From assembly GCA_003216255.1 (NCBI GenBank), contig QCJD01000010.1, positions 1 through 52,917 on the forward strand: a stretch of DNA of 52,917 nt. Reading direction: 5' to 3'. Made by a program: the position numbers and the translations under genes. The DNA comes from Pelagibacteraceae bacterium AG-404-N13. GTDB lineage: Bacteria; Pseudomonadota; Alphaproteobacteria; Pelagibacterales; Pelagibacteraceae. Every line of letters begins with the position of its first letter. Position 1 is the stretch's first letter. The notes beneath the pieces are model-generated. The model saw only the letters and a list, made by a program, of their open reading frames with translations. It was not told where the DNA came from and made no database searches. Positions 44,245 through 51,955 of the stretch are shown one piece after another.

Positions 44245-44886
44245 ATGCACATAATTCATAGAGGATTAGTTAATAAAAATTGTAAAGAAAATACTCTCAA
44301 ATCTTTTAAAAAGTCATTTAGTATGGGATTCGGTATTGAAACAGATATTCATTCAACAAAGGATAATAAATTTATATGTTTTCATGATTTTACTTTAAAT
44401 AGAATTTTTAAAAAAAATTTAAGTGTAAAAAATTTAGATTATTTTTATTTAAGCAAAATAAGTACTTTAAAAAGAAAACCAATACCTCTTCTTAGCGATG
44501 TATTAAAAGCATCTAAGAATAAGTTTCCTTTATTTATTGAGATAAAACCTTATTTTTCAATAAGAATTCTCAAAAACCTGGTCAAAGAAACAACAAAATT
44601 TAAAAAATGTATATTTATTTCGTTTAATCATAAAAATATTTATAATTTATTGAAAATTAAACCAAATATCAAAACTGGATTATCTTTTTCAAATACATCA
44701 AAAGTAAAGACGATAATAAAACTATCTAAAAATAAGAAAATTAATTTTTTGATCTTGGATAAAATATTTCTTAATAGCAGAAATATTCAACAATTAAAAA
44801 TAAAGAAACACTTTTATACAATTAAAAAAAAATCAGATTTTAAAAAATATAGTAAAAATAACAATTTAATATTTGAAAATTTATAG
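44245..44886 (+). CDS. Short glycerophosphodiester phosphodiesterase (GDPD)
   Basis: 213 residues. GDPD active-site blocks in order: IIHRGLVNKNCKENTLKSF (HR, EN), GIETDIHSTKDNKFICFHDF (E, D, H), and FPLFIEIKPY (E, K). It would split glycerophosphodiesters such as glycerophosphocholine into glycerol-3-phosphate and an alcohol. Released choline would fit the quaternary-amine genes downstream. No signal peptide, so cytoplasmic. Rich in Lys and Phe and shorter than E. coli UgpQ (about 250). It ends four bases from the convergent dioxygenase gene. Confidence 0.85.
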   Translation: MHIIHRGLVNKNCKENTLKSFKKSFSMGFGIETDIHSTKDNKFICFHDFTLNRIFKKNLSVKNLDYFYLSKISTLKRKPIPLLSDVLKASKNKFPLFIEIKPYFSIRILKNLVKETTKFKKCIFISFNHKNIYNLLKIKPNIKTGLSFSNTSKVKTIIKLSKNKKINFLILDKIFLNSRNIQQLKIKKHFYTIKKKSDFKKYSKNNNLIFENL

Positions 44887-44889
44887 AAA

Positions 44890-46017
44890 TTATTTTTTTA
44901 AGTAATTCAATCTTCCTATAATTTCATCTCGATCCATATAATAACCCTGTAAATGTCTATGGCCTGAACTTGGGTCAAACTCTGTCCTTCCATGCAAAAC
45001 TCTTCTATTATTAAATGAATAAATATCGCCTGGCTCTAAACGAAATTTTATTTGAAACCTGTCGTCATGTAATAAATTTCCAAATCTATGATGAGCTTTA
45101 TATACATCTTCCATTATATCGGGATGACAATCTAAGACACCCATTGTTGCAACACTAAATCTTATATCATGAAAGTCTCCATCCTTGGTTAGGCTGATTG
45201 CAGGTGCATGAAAGCCTCTATGAGACTCTTGAGTATAATCCATATCTCTGAATTTTAATGGAACTTTTACTAATGTATTAAAAATTTCATTTTCATTATT
45301 TTTTAAATATTCTGCTACAGCAAAACCATCTACTGCTGATGAGTCTCCACCATTAGCTGAATTAATTAAACAATGAAGGAACTGATAACCTGGAGGTAAT
45401 TCAAACCAAGGTAAATCCATGTGGTTTCTAAGAGCGTGTGCTGTGTAAGCTGAATTATTTGGTTTTGGTATATTTATAACCTCAAAAGGCGTTTTAAAAA
45501 AAGTCTCTCTAACGTGACTAATTCTATTTAACAGAGGAAAAGCAGATTTTTTTTCTACTGGTGCATTTTTAACGATAGCAATACCTTTATGATGTAAAAG
45601 TTCTAACCATTTAATTAATCCTTCATCTGAGTCTAAAATTTCATCGTGATCTATACAAATAGTATTGAAGTTATTTTTTAAATTTTTGTCCCATAATTCA
45701 TATGGAGAAACATATTCTGCCTTGTTTTTTATTGTATAACAATTTTTTCTAAGCCATTTTATATCATAATAACTTGTATGATTTCCTTCACTCCACTGAA
45801 CTTGTAGAGCCCCAGAATTATTAATTTCAAAATTTTTTATAAAAATATCTTTTGAAACATTTAAAATATTAAACATTCTATGACGGGAATCTTTATCGTG
45901 AGCTGTTGGACAATTATCTCTTAACCATAAATAATTAAACTTACTTTCTTCACCATCGCTCCACTTAATTTTTAGATCAGCTCTTCCTTTTTCGATTTTA
46001 TCTATTTGAACCATCAA
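44890..46017 (-). CDS. Gamma-butyrobetaine-dioxygenase-like Fe(II)/2-oxoglutarate oxygenase (DUF971 + TauD)
   Basis: 375 residues. An N-terminal DUF971 domain (YLWLRDNCPTAHDKDSRHRM; DIKWLRKNCYTI) is followed by a TauD/TfdA catalytic domain from about 115. The iron ligands are H and D of LRNHMDLPWFELPPGYQFL and H of FNNRRVLHGRTEFDP; an Arg in SGHRHLQGYYMD would bind 2-oxoglutarate. This is the architecture of gamma-butyrobetaine and trimethyllysine hydroxylases. DUF971 normally has three cysteines and a histidine for zinc; here only one Cys of the cluster is kept. Divergent from the ProV-like gene. Carnitine formation is an inference. Confidence 0.85.
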   Translation of the reverse strand: MMVQIDKIEKGRADLKIKWSDGEESKFNYLWLRDNCPTAHDKDSRHRMFNILNVSKDIFIKNFEINNSGALQVQWSEGNHTSYYDIKWLRKNCYTIKNKAEYVSPYELWDKNLKNNFNTICIDHDEILDSDEGLIKWLELLHHKGIAIVKNAPVEKKSAFPLLNRISHVRETFFKTPFEVINIPKPNNSAYTAHALRNHMDLPWFELPPGYQFLHCLINSANGGDSSAVDGFAVAEYLKNNENEIFNTLVKVPLKFRDMDYTQESHRGFHAPAISLTKDGDFHDIRFSVATMGVLDCHPDIMEDVYKAHHRFGNLLHDDRFQIKFRLEPGDIYSFNNRRVLHGRTEFDPSSGHRHLQGYYMDRDEIIGRLNYLKK

Positions 46018-46124
46018 GTTATGATTATTTAATGCTAATTAATTGTCAATGCAATTTATGGTTGAAATGAATTTTTTTCTTTGCTTTAATGTAATTGTAG
46101 CTCCTGCTAAAAGCTTTTTTAAAA

Positions 46125-47150
46125 ATGTCTAAAATAGAAATTAATAACGTTTATAAAATATTTGGATCAAATCCAAAATCTGTTCTTCCTATGGTAAAGG
46201 ATGGGGCTACTAAAGATGAAATTTTAGAAAAAACAGGTCATACTGTTGGATTAGACAATGTTTCTTTAAAAATTGAAGAAGGAGAAACTTTTGTTTGTAT
46301 GGGTTTGTCTGGGTCAGGAAAATCTACATTAATTAGACACTTAAATAGACTTATTGATCCTACTGATGGAGAAATATTGATTGAAGGTACGAACGTAATG
46401 TCTCTTAACACTGAAAGTCTCATTGATTTTAGAAGACATAAAATGAGTATGGTATTCCAAAGATTTGGTCTTTTTCCTCATAAGACTGTAATTCAGAATG
46501 TTGGATACGGTTTAGAAATGCAAGGTAAAAGTGATGATGAAAGAAACAAAATTTCTATGGAGAAGATTGAAGCAGTTGGTTTAACAGGTTTTGAAAATCA
46601 ATACCCAAATCAATTGTCCGGAGGAATGCAACAAAGAGTTGGATTGGCTCGAGCATTAGCTACAAACACAGATATAATGTTGATGGATGAAGCATTTTCA
46701 GCTTTGGATCCATTAATAAGAAGTGATATGCAAAAACAATTACTAGATCTTCAGTCTGAATTAAAAAAGACAATTGTATTTATTACCCATGACTTAGATG
46801 AGTCGTTAAGACTAGGTGATCATATAGGAATATTAAATGCAGGAAAGTTAGTACAAGTTGGTACTCCCGTTGATATAATTATGAATCCAGCCGATGATTA
46901 TGTTGAAGCCTTTGTTAAAGATGTAAATAGATCTAAAGTACTAAAGGCAAAGGTTATTATGAAACCTACAAATGAAGCAAACGGAATTGATAAAAATAAT
47001 TTAATAAAAATTGAGGAAGATCAATTTATTGAAGAATTTCTACCTCAAGTAGTTTGTACAAATGCAAACTGTGAAGTAGTTGACAAAAAAGGAAATATAA
47101 AAGGATATATATCAAATAAAGAATTGCAAAAATCTTTATCAAAATCATAA
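46125..47150 (+). CDS. proV: Glycine betaine/proline ABC transporter ATPase (ProV-like), without adjacent permease
   Basis: 341 residues. ProV-type N-terminal extension (YKIFGSNPKSVLPMVKDGAT, then LEKTGHTVGLDNVSLKIEEG), Walker A MGLSGSGKSTLIRHLNRLID, VFQRFGLFPHKTVIQNVGYG, signature LSGGMQQRVGLARALAT, Walker B IMLMDEAFSALDPLI. The C-terminus from about 260 is a short CBS-like part with two Cys (VVCTNANCEVVDKKGNIKG). It energises uptake of betaine-like solutes, usually with ProW/ProX, neither of which is in the window. It lies between two 2-oxoglutarate oxygenases. Confidence 0.93.
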   Translation: MSKIEINNVYKIFGSNPKSVLPMVKDGATKDEILEKTGHTVGLDNVSLKIEEGETFVCMGLSGSGKSTLIRHLNRLIDPTDGEILIEGTNVMSLNTESLIDFRRHKMSMVFQRFGLFPHKTVIQNVGYGLEMQGKSDDERNKISMEKIEAVGLTGFENQYPNQLSGGMQQRVGLARALATNTDIMLMDEAFSALDPLIRSDMQKQLLDLQSELKKTIVFITHDLDESLRLGDHIGILNAGKLVQVGTPVDIIMNPADDYVEAFVKDVNRSKVLKAKVIMKPTNEANGIDKNNLIKIEEDQFIEEFLPQVVCTNANCEVVDKKGNIKGYISNKELQKSLSKS

Positions 47151-47165
47151 TTATATCCAATAATT

Positions 47166-48017
47166 ATGAAAAAAAATTTACAAGATATTATAGATCTAGA
47201 AAGATACCCTATTAATAATTTAGAATCTGAAAAAATAAAAAATATAATCAAAAAATGTAAAGCAGATCTAGATCAATATAGTTGTTCAACTATACCGAAA
47301 TTTATCTTACCAAAATCTTTAGAGTTGATGAATAAAGAGTTAAAAAATCAACTTCATGAGGTTTATATGTCAAAAGAAAGTATTAACGCTTATTTATATT
47401 CTTCTGACGATCCTTCGCTCCCCAAAGATCATCCTAAGAGAACATTTATGAAGCGATATAATGGATATTTAAATTCTGATTGTTTTGCAAAAGACTCGGA
47501 AATGAAGTTTTTATATGAAACTGAAGAGCTTTTAAATTTTGTTTCAAAATGTTTAAATATATCTCCAATTTATAGATGGGCAGATCCATTAGCTTGTCAC
47601 GCATATAATGTAATGAATACTGATGGAATTCTTCCTTGGCACTTTGATAGTTGTGAATTTACTTTAAGTATAATGATTCAAAAACCTGACAAAGGAGGTA
47701 TATTTGAATATTGCCCAAATATCCGGGAACCAGGTAATGAAAACTTTGATGAAGTAAAAAAAGTTATAAATGGAGATAGAACCAGAGTAAGGCAACTAGT
47801 GTTGGAACCTGGGGATTTACAAATTTTTAAAGGACGCTTTACGCTTCATAGAGTAACTAAGGTGGAAGGAAATACTTCTAGATATTTATGTATTCCTGCC
47901 TATGTTTTAGATCCTTGGAGAGTTAATACTCCTGAGCACTCAAAGGCAATTTACGGTAAGGTTTTACCAATTCATTTAGAGAGAAATAAAGAAAGATCTG
48001 ACGGTTTAGCTGATTAA
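47166..48017 (+). CDS. Fe(II)/2-oxoglutarate-dependent oxygenase-like protein, substrate unknown
   Basis: 283 residues. A jelly-roll core is suggested by HAYNVMNTDGILPWHFDSCE (H and D iron ligands), FTLSIMIQKPDKGGIFEYCP, RVRQLVLEPGDLQIFKGRFT, and LHRVTKVEGNTSRYLCIPAY with the distal His and the 2-oxoglutarate Arg. The N-terminal 90 residues are helical and unassigned. It follows proV by 15 bases and precedes the CoA-transferase by eight, so an osmolyte-derived substrate is likely. The pattern resembles small amino-acid/amine hydroxylase-like proteins, but I cannot name one. Confidence 0.72.
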   Translation: MKKNLQDIIDLERYPINNLESEKIKNIIKKCKADLDQYSCSTIPKFILPKSLELMNKELKNQLHEVYMSKESINAYLYSSDDPSLPKDHPKRTFMKRYNGYLNSDCFAKDSEMKFLYETEELLNFVSKCLNISPIYRWADPLACHAYNVMNTDGILPWHFDSCEFTLSIMIQKPDKGGIFEYCPNIREPGNENFDEVKKVINGDRTRVRQLVLEPGDLQIFKGRFTLHRVTKVEGNTSRYLCIPAYVLDPWRVNTPEHSKAIYGKVLPIHLERNKERSDGLAD

Positions 48018-48025
48018 ATTATATT

Positions 48026-49168
48026 ATGGATGGACCTTTAAAAAATTTATTAGTTGTTGATTTAACTAGAGTTTTAGTTGGACCTTATTGCACAATGATA
48101 CTTTCAGACCTTGGAGCGCGTGTTATTAAAATTGAGGCGCCAGAAATTGGAGATGACTCAAGAAAATTTGGTCCATTTATTGGAAATTACTCAGCTTACT
48201 TTATGTCATTGAACAGAGGAAAAGAAAGTATCGCTCTGAATTTAAAAAATGAAGACGATAAAAAAATTTTTGATAAAATTTTATCTAAAGCAGATATTTT
48301 GGTTGAAAATTTTAAACCAGGTACATTAGAAAAATGGGGATATGGATGGAAAGATGTCAGTAAAAAATATCCTAAACTCATTTATGCTTCTGCTTCTGGA
48401 TTTGGACAAACAGGGCCTTTAAAAGAATTACCTGCATACGATATGGTTGTACAGGGTATGGGTGGGTTAATGAGTGTAACTGGCCATCCTGAAGCTGAAC
48501 CTACAAGAGTCGGTACTTCAATTGGAGATATTACAGCTGGATTGTTTACAGCTATAGGTATAAACGCTGCACTTTATGATAGACAAAAAACAGGCAAAGG
48601 TGCATTTATAGATGTATCTATGTTGGATTGTCAGATTGCTATTTTAGAAAATGCTATTGCGAGATATTTATCAAAAAATGAAATTCCAGGACCAATGGGA
48701 TCTAGACATCCATCAATTGCTCCATTTGAGGCATTTAAAACAAAAGATAGTTATATAATAATTGCTGCTGGGAATGACAAATTATTTAATAATCTTTGTA
48801 ATGTACTAGAAATTCCAACCATATCGAAAGATGAAAGATTTAAAACAAATTCTTTACGATGTCAAAATATGGATTCACTTAAAAAAATATTTGAAGAAAA
48901 ATTAAAATTAAAAAAAACTGAAGAATGGATTAAAGAAATGGAAAGTTTAAAAATACCATGTGGTCCAATTTTTAACATTAAGCAAGCAATTGAAAATCCA
49001 CAGATAAAAGAAAGAAATATGATAATTAAATCATATCATAAGAAGATTGGTGAGTTTAAATCGGCTGGAAACCCTATTAAAATGTCTACGTATGATGACA
49101 AGGAAACAAGAGGTGATATTCCTGATTTAGACGAACATAGAGACAAAATTCTCAAAGAATTTAGTTAA
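48026..49168 (+). CDS. CaiB/BaiF family CoA-transferase
   Basis: 380 residues of the class III CoA-transferase family: LLVVDLTRVLVGPYCTMILS, DLGARVIKIEAPEIGDDSRK, LNRGKESIALNLKN, VENFKPGTLEKWGYGW, YDMVVQGMGGLMSVTG, and the catalytic Asp region GKGAFIDVSMLDCQIA. Moves CoA between carboxylic acids (carnitine/crotonobetaine, formyl/oxalate, succinyl donors). With a butyrobetaine-type dioxygenase and an ALDH nearby, CoA activation of a betaine or its carbon skeleton is plausible. Confidence 0.94.
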   Translation: MDGPLKNLLVVDLTRVLVGPYCTMILSDLGARVIKIEAPEIGDDSRKFGPFIGNYSAYFMSLNRGKESIALNLKNEDDKKIFDKILSKADILVENFKPGTLEKWGYGWKDVSKKYPKLIYASASGFGQTGPLKELPAYDMVVQGMGGLMSVTGHPEAEPTRVGTSIGDITAGLFTAIGINAALYDRQKTGKGAFIDVSMLDCQIAILENAIARYLSKNEIPGPMGSRHPSIAPFEAFKTKDSYIIIAAGNDKLFNNLCNVLEIPTISKDERFKTNSLRCQNMDSLKKIFEEKLKLKKTEEWIKEMESLKIPCGPIFNIKQAIENPQIKERNMIIKSYHKKIGEFKSAGNPIKMSTYDDKETRGDIPDLDEHRDKILKEFS

Positions 49169-49194
49169 TAAAAAATATATGATAGGATGTATGT

Positions 49195-50628
49195 ATGTTA
49201 GATAAAAAAAAATTTTATATAAATGGAAAATGGGTATCACCAAGCAAACCTAATGATTTTGAAGTCATAAATCCATCAACAGAAGAAACTTGTGCGATTA
49301 TTTCACTTGGTTCAAAAGAAGATACTAATGCAGCAGTAGATGCTGCAAAAAAAGCATTTGAAAGTTGGAAAGACAGTTCTAAAGAAGAAAGAATAAAGTT
49401 ATTAGAAAAACTCTTGAGCATTTATAAAAAAAGATATTCTGAAATGGTTGAAGCTATTTCTACAGAAATGGGAGCTCCAATGGATTGGGCGACTGATGTA
49501 CAAACTGCTACCGGACAATCTCATCTAGAAGATTTTATTTTAAGATTAAAAGAATTTAAATTTGATCACCAATTTGATCCTAAATCAAATAATCATATTT
49601 GTTATGAGCCGATAGGTGTATGTGGGCTTATTACACCATGGAATTGGCCAATAAACCAAATAGCCTTAAAAGTGGTGCCAGCTTTTGCTACAGGATGTAC
49701 AATGATACATAAACCATCAGAAATTGCTCCACTTTCTGCAATGTTGTTTGCCGAAATGATTGATGAAGCGGGATTTCCTCCTGGAGTGTTTAATTTGGTC
49801 AATGGCGATGGCGTTGGGGTCGGAACAGACATTTCCAGTCATCCTGATATTAACTTAGTTTCATTTACTGGATCAACACGAGCTGGAAAATTAATTTTAA
49901 AAAATGGAGCTGAAACGATTAAAAGAGTATGTCTAGAACTTGGAGGTAAAGGAGGAAATATAGTTTTTGCTGACTCCTATCCTAATGCAGTACGAGATGG
50001 AATAAGAAATGTAATGAGCAATTCAGGTCAATCATGTGATGCTCCAACTAGAATGCTTGTTGAAAAATCAATTTATGACAGAGCGGTAAAAGAGGCAGTT
50101 GATGAAGCAAATTTAATTAAAGTAGATCATGCTTCTAAAAAAGGAGATCATATTGGTCCAGTGGTTTCAAAAGTTCAGTATGATAAAATTATTAATTTAA
50201 TTCAAAGTGGTATAGACGAAGGTGCAACTTTGGCTGCGGGAGGTCCTGAATTGCCTGGTGGATTAAACAAAGGTTATTTTATTAAACCAACAATTTTTAC
50301 AGATGTTACCAATGATATGAGAATTGCAAAAGAAGAAATTTTTGGTCCTGTTTTATCAATTATTCCATTTGAGACGGAAGATGAAGCTGTAAATATCGTA
50401 AATGAAACTGAATATGGTTTGGGAAATTATTTGCAAACCGAAGATAAAGAAAAAGCAAAAAGAGTAGCAAGAAGATTAAATGCTGGAACAATATACATTA
50501 ACGGTAATGGAGCAGACAGTGGAACTCCTTTTGGTGGTTTCAAACAATCTGGAAATGGCCGTGAGGGTGGTGTTTGGGGTTTAGAAGAATATTTAGAAGT
50601 TAAAACTGTAACAGGATGGCCAAGCTAA
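49195..50628 (+). CDS. NAD(P)-dependent aldehyde dehydrogenase (copy 2)
   Basis: 477 residues. ITPWNWPINQIALKVVPAFA, SFTGSTRAG, catalytic Glu in LELGGKGGNIV and Cys in SNSGQSCDAPTRMLVEK. Same length and blocks as the ALDH at 16691-18124 (both start ML.KK.FYING.WV.P..PND), so they are paralogues with perhaps 60 percent identity by eye. Here it lies in the BBOX/ProV/CoA-transferase cluster, where 4-trimethylaminobutyraldehyde or betaine aldehyde would be natural substrates. One base separates its stop from the VOC gene. Confidence 0.94.
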   Translation: MLDKKKFYINGKWVSPSKPNDFEVINPSTEETCAIISLGSKEDTNAAVDAAKKAFESWKDSSKEERIKLLEKLLSIYKKRYSEMVEAISTEMGAPMDWATDVQTATGQSHLEDFILRLKEFKFDHQFDPKSNNHICYEPIGVCGLITPWNWPINQIALKVVPAFATGCTMIHKPSEIAPLSAMLFAEMIDEAGFPPGVFNLVNGDGVGVGTDISSHPDINLVSFTGSTRAGKLILKNGAETIKRVCLELGGKGGNIVFADSYPNAVRDGIRNVMSNSGQSCDAPTRMLVEKSIYDRAVKEAVDEANLIKVDHASKKGDHIGPVVSKVQYDKIINLIQSGIDEGATLAAGGPELPGGLNKGYFIKPTIFTDVTNDMRIAKEEIFGPVLSIIPFETEDEAVNIVNETEYGLGNYLQTEDKEKAKRVARRLNAGTIYINGNGADSGTPFGGFKQSGNGREGGVWGLEEYLEVKTVTGWPS

Positions 50629-50629
50629 G

Positions 50630-51016
50630 ATGATTGGTTATGTTATGGTTGGCACAAATGATTTAGATAAAGCTATAATATTTTATGATGACGTCTTAAG
50701 AGAACTTAATCTAAAAAGAGTAGAAACAGATACAGAATATGCAGCTTATGCGCCTATGGATAAACCAACGGAAATTGAATTTTATGTTACGAAACCTTTT
50801 AATAAAGAAAAAGCTACTAACGGTAATGGAACACAAATATCATTTGTTACAACCTCGAGGCAAACAGTTGATAAATTTCACGATATTGGATTAAGAGCAG
50901 GTGGCAAAAGTGAAGGATCGGGTGGTGAAAGACCTGCAAATTCAGGTGTATATTATTCTTACATTCGTGATTTAGATGGAAATAAAATTTGTGCCTTTAC
51001 TAACAATAAAGCATAA
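50630..51016 (+). CDS. VOC/glyoxalase-family protein
   Basis: 128 residues of the vicinal-oxygen-chelate fold: VGTNDLDKAIIFYDDVLREL at the start and VYYSYIRDLDGNKICAFTNN at the end, with two beta-alpha-beta-beta-beta modules. Glyoxalase-like family; many members bind or isomerise small metabolites and true lactoylglutathione lyase is not implied. It lies between the ALDH and the methyltransferase-like gene with gaps of one and five bases. Confidence 0.88.
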   Translation: MIGYVMVGTNDLDKAIIFYDDVLRELNLKRVETDTEYAAYAPMDKPTEIEFYVTKPFNKEKATNGNGTQISFVTTSRQTVDKFHDIGLRAGGKSEGSGGERPANSGVYYSYIRDLDGNKICAFTNNKA

Positions 51017-51021
51017 AATGT

Positions 51022-51939
51022 ATGTCTTATAATGAAGTAAAAGAAAAATTAGATAAAGGTAAAATTATAATTTTAGATGGAGGCATGGGTGCTGAACTTG
51101 AAAAGAGTGGAGCTAAAATGCATAAAGATTTATGGTGCGGAAAATGTTCTGTCGATACTCCAGACTTAGTTCAAAAAGTTCATGAAGATTACATTTTAGC
51201 TGGAGCTGATGTAATAACTACAAATACTTACGGAACTACGCCTATATCATTGAAACAATATGGTTTTGGTAATTGTGTCCTAGAATACAATCAAAAAAGT
51301 GTAGAAATAGCTAAAAAAGCAGTTGAGAATATAAATAAAGATGTAGCTATAGCTGGAAGTGTATCAACTTTTGGAAGTTTTTATAGACTTGGTACTAAAG
51401 CAATGATCCCAGGATTTATTGAGCATTTAAAAATTTTATCCGAAGAAGGTGTTGATTTAATAATATTAGAAGCAATGTCATCTCAAGCTGATATAGTAGA
51501 AACAATTATTGAGTGTTCTCAAAAAACAAATTTACCTGTTTGGCTATCAATATCATGTGTAATGAATGCTAAAAACGATAAGGTTATGCTTGGTTACAGT
51601 GACTCTATAGATACTGACACTCATATTTATGAAAGTTTAGATGTTGCAATAAAAAACTTTAGTAAACTTCACAAAGGACCAATCTTGATAGCTCACTCTG
51701 ACATTAATGTTACTGGAGAAGCTGTAATAACAGCTAAGAAAAATTTTCAAGGAATATTAGGTGCTTATCCAAATAGAGGATACTTCGAAAAACCTAATTG
51801 GAAATTTATAGATAATATTACTCCTAATGATTATTTAGAATATGCAAAGTCATGGTTAAAAAATGGAGCTCAAATTGTTGGTGGATGTTGTGGTGTAGGA
51901 GTTGAAGAAATAAAAGCAATTTCTGTTCTTAAAAATTAA
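51022..51939 (+). CDS. Homocysteine S-methyltransferase-family protein with altered zinc site
   Basis: 305 residues, (beta/alpha)8 barrel of the HMT/BHMT family: ILDGGMGAELEKSGAKM, GADVITTNTYGTTPISLKQY, EEGVDLIILEAMSSQADIVE, and the C-terminal Cys pair in VGGCCGVGVEEIKAI. The usual first zinc Cys in a Gly-x-Asn-Cys motif is replaced in GPILIAHSDINVTGEAV, where His or Asp could serve. It may demethylate a betaine or sulfonium compound using homocysteine or another acceptor, or have changed function. It is the end of the quaternary-amine-like operon. Confidence 0.85.
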   Translation: MSYNEVKEKLDKGKIIILDGGMGAELEKSGAKMHKDLWCGKCSVDTPDLVQKVHEDYILAGADVITTNTYGTTPISLKQYGFGNCVLEYNQKSVEIAKKAVENINKDVAIAGSVSTFGSFYRLGTKAMIPGFIEHLKILSEEGVDLIILEAMSSQADIVETIIECSQKTNLPVWLSISCVMNAKNDKVMLGYSDSIDTDTHIYESLDVAIKNFSKLHKGPILIAHSDINVTGEAVITAKKNFQGILGAYPNRGYFEKPNWKFIDNITPNDYLEYAKSWLKNGAQIVGGCCGVGVEEIKAISVLKN

Positions 51940-51955
51940 ATCATGATTAAAATTT

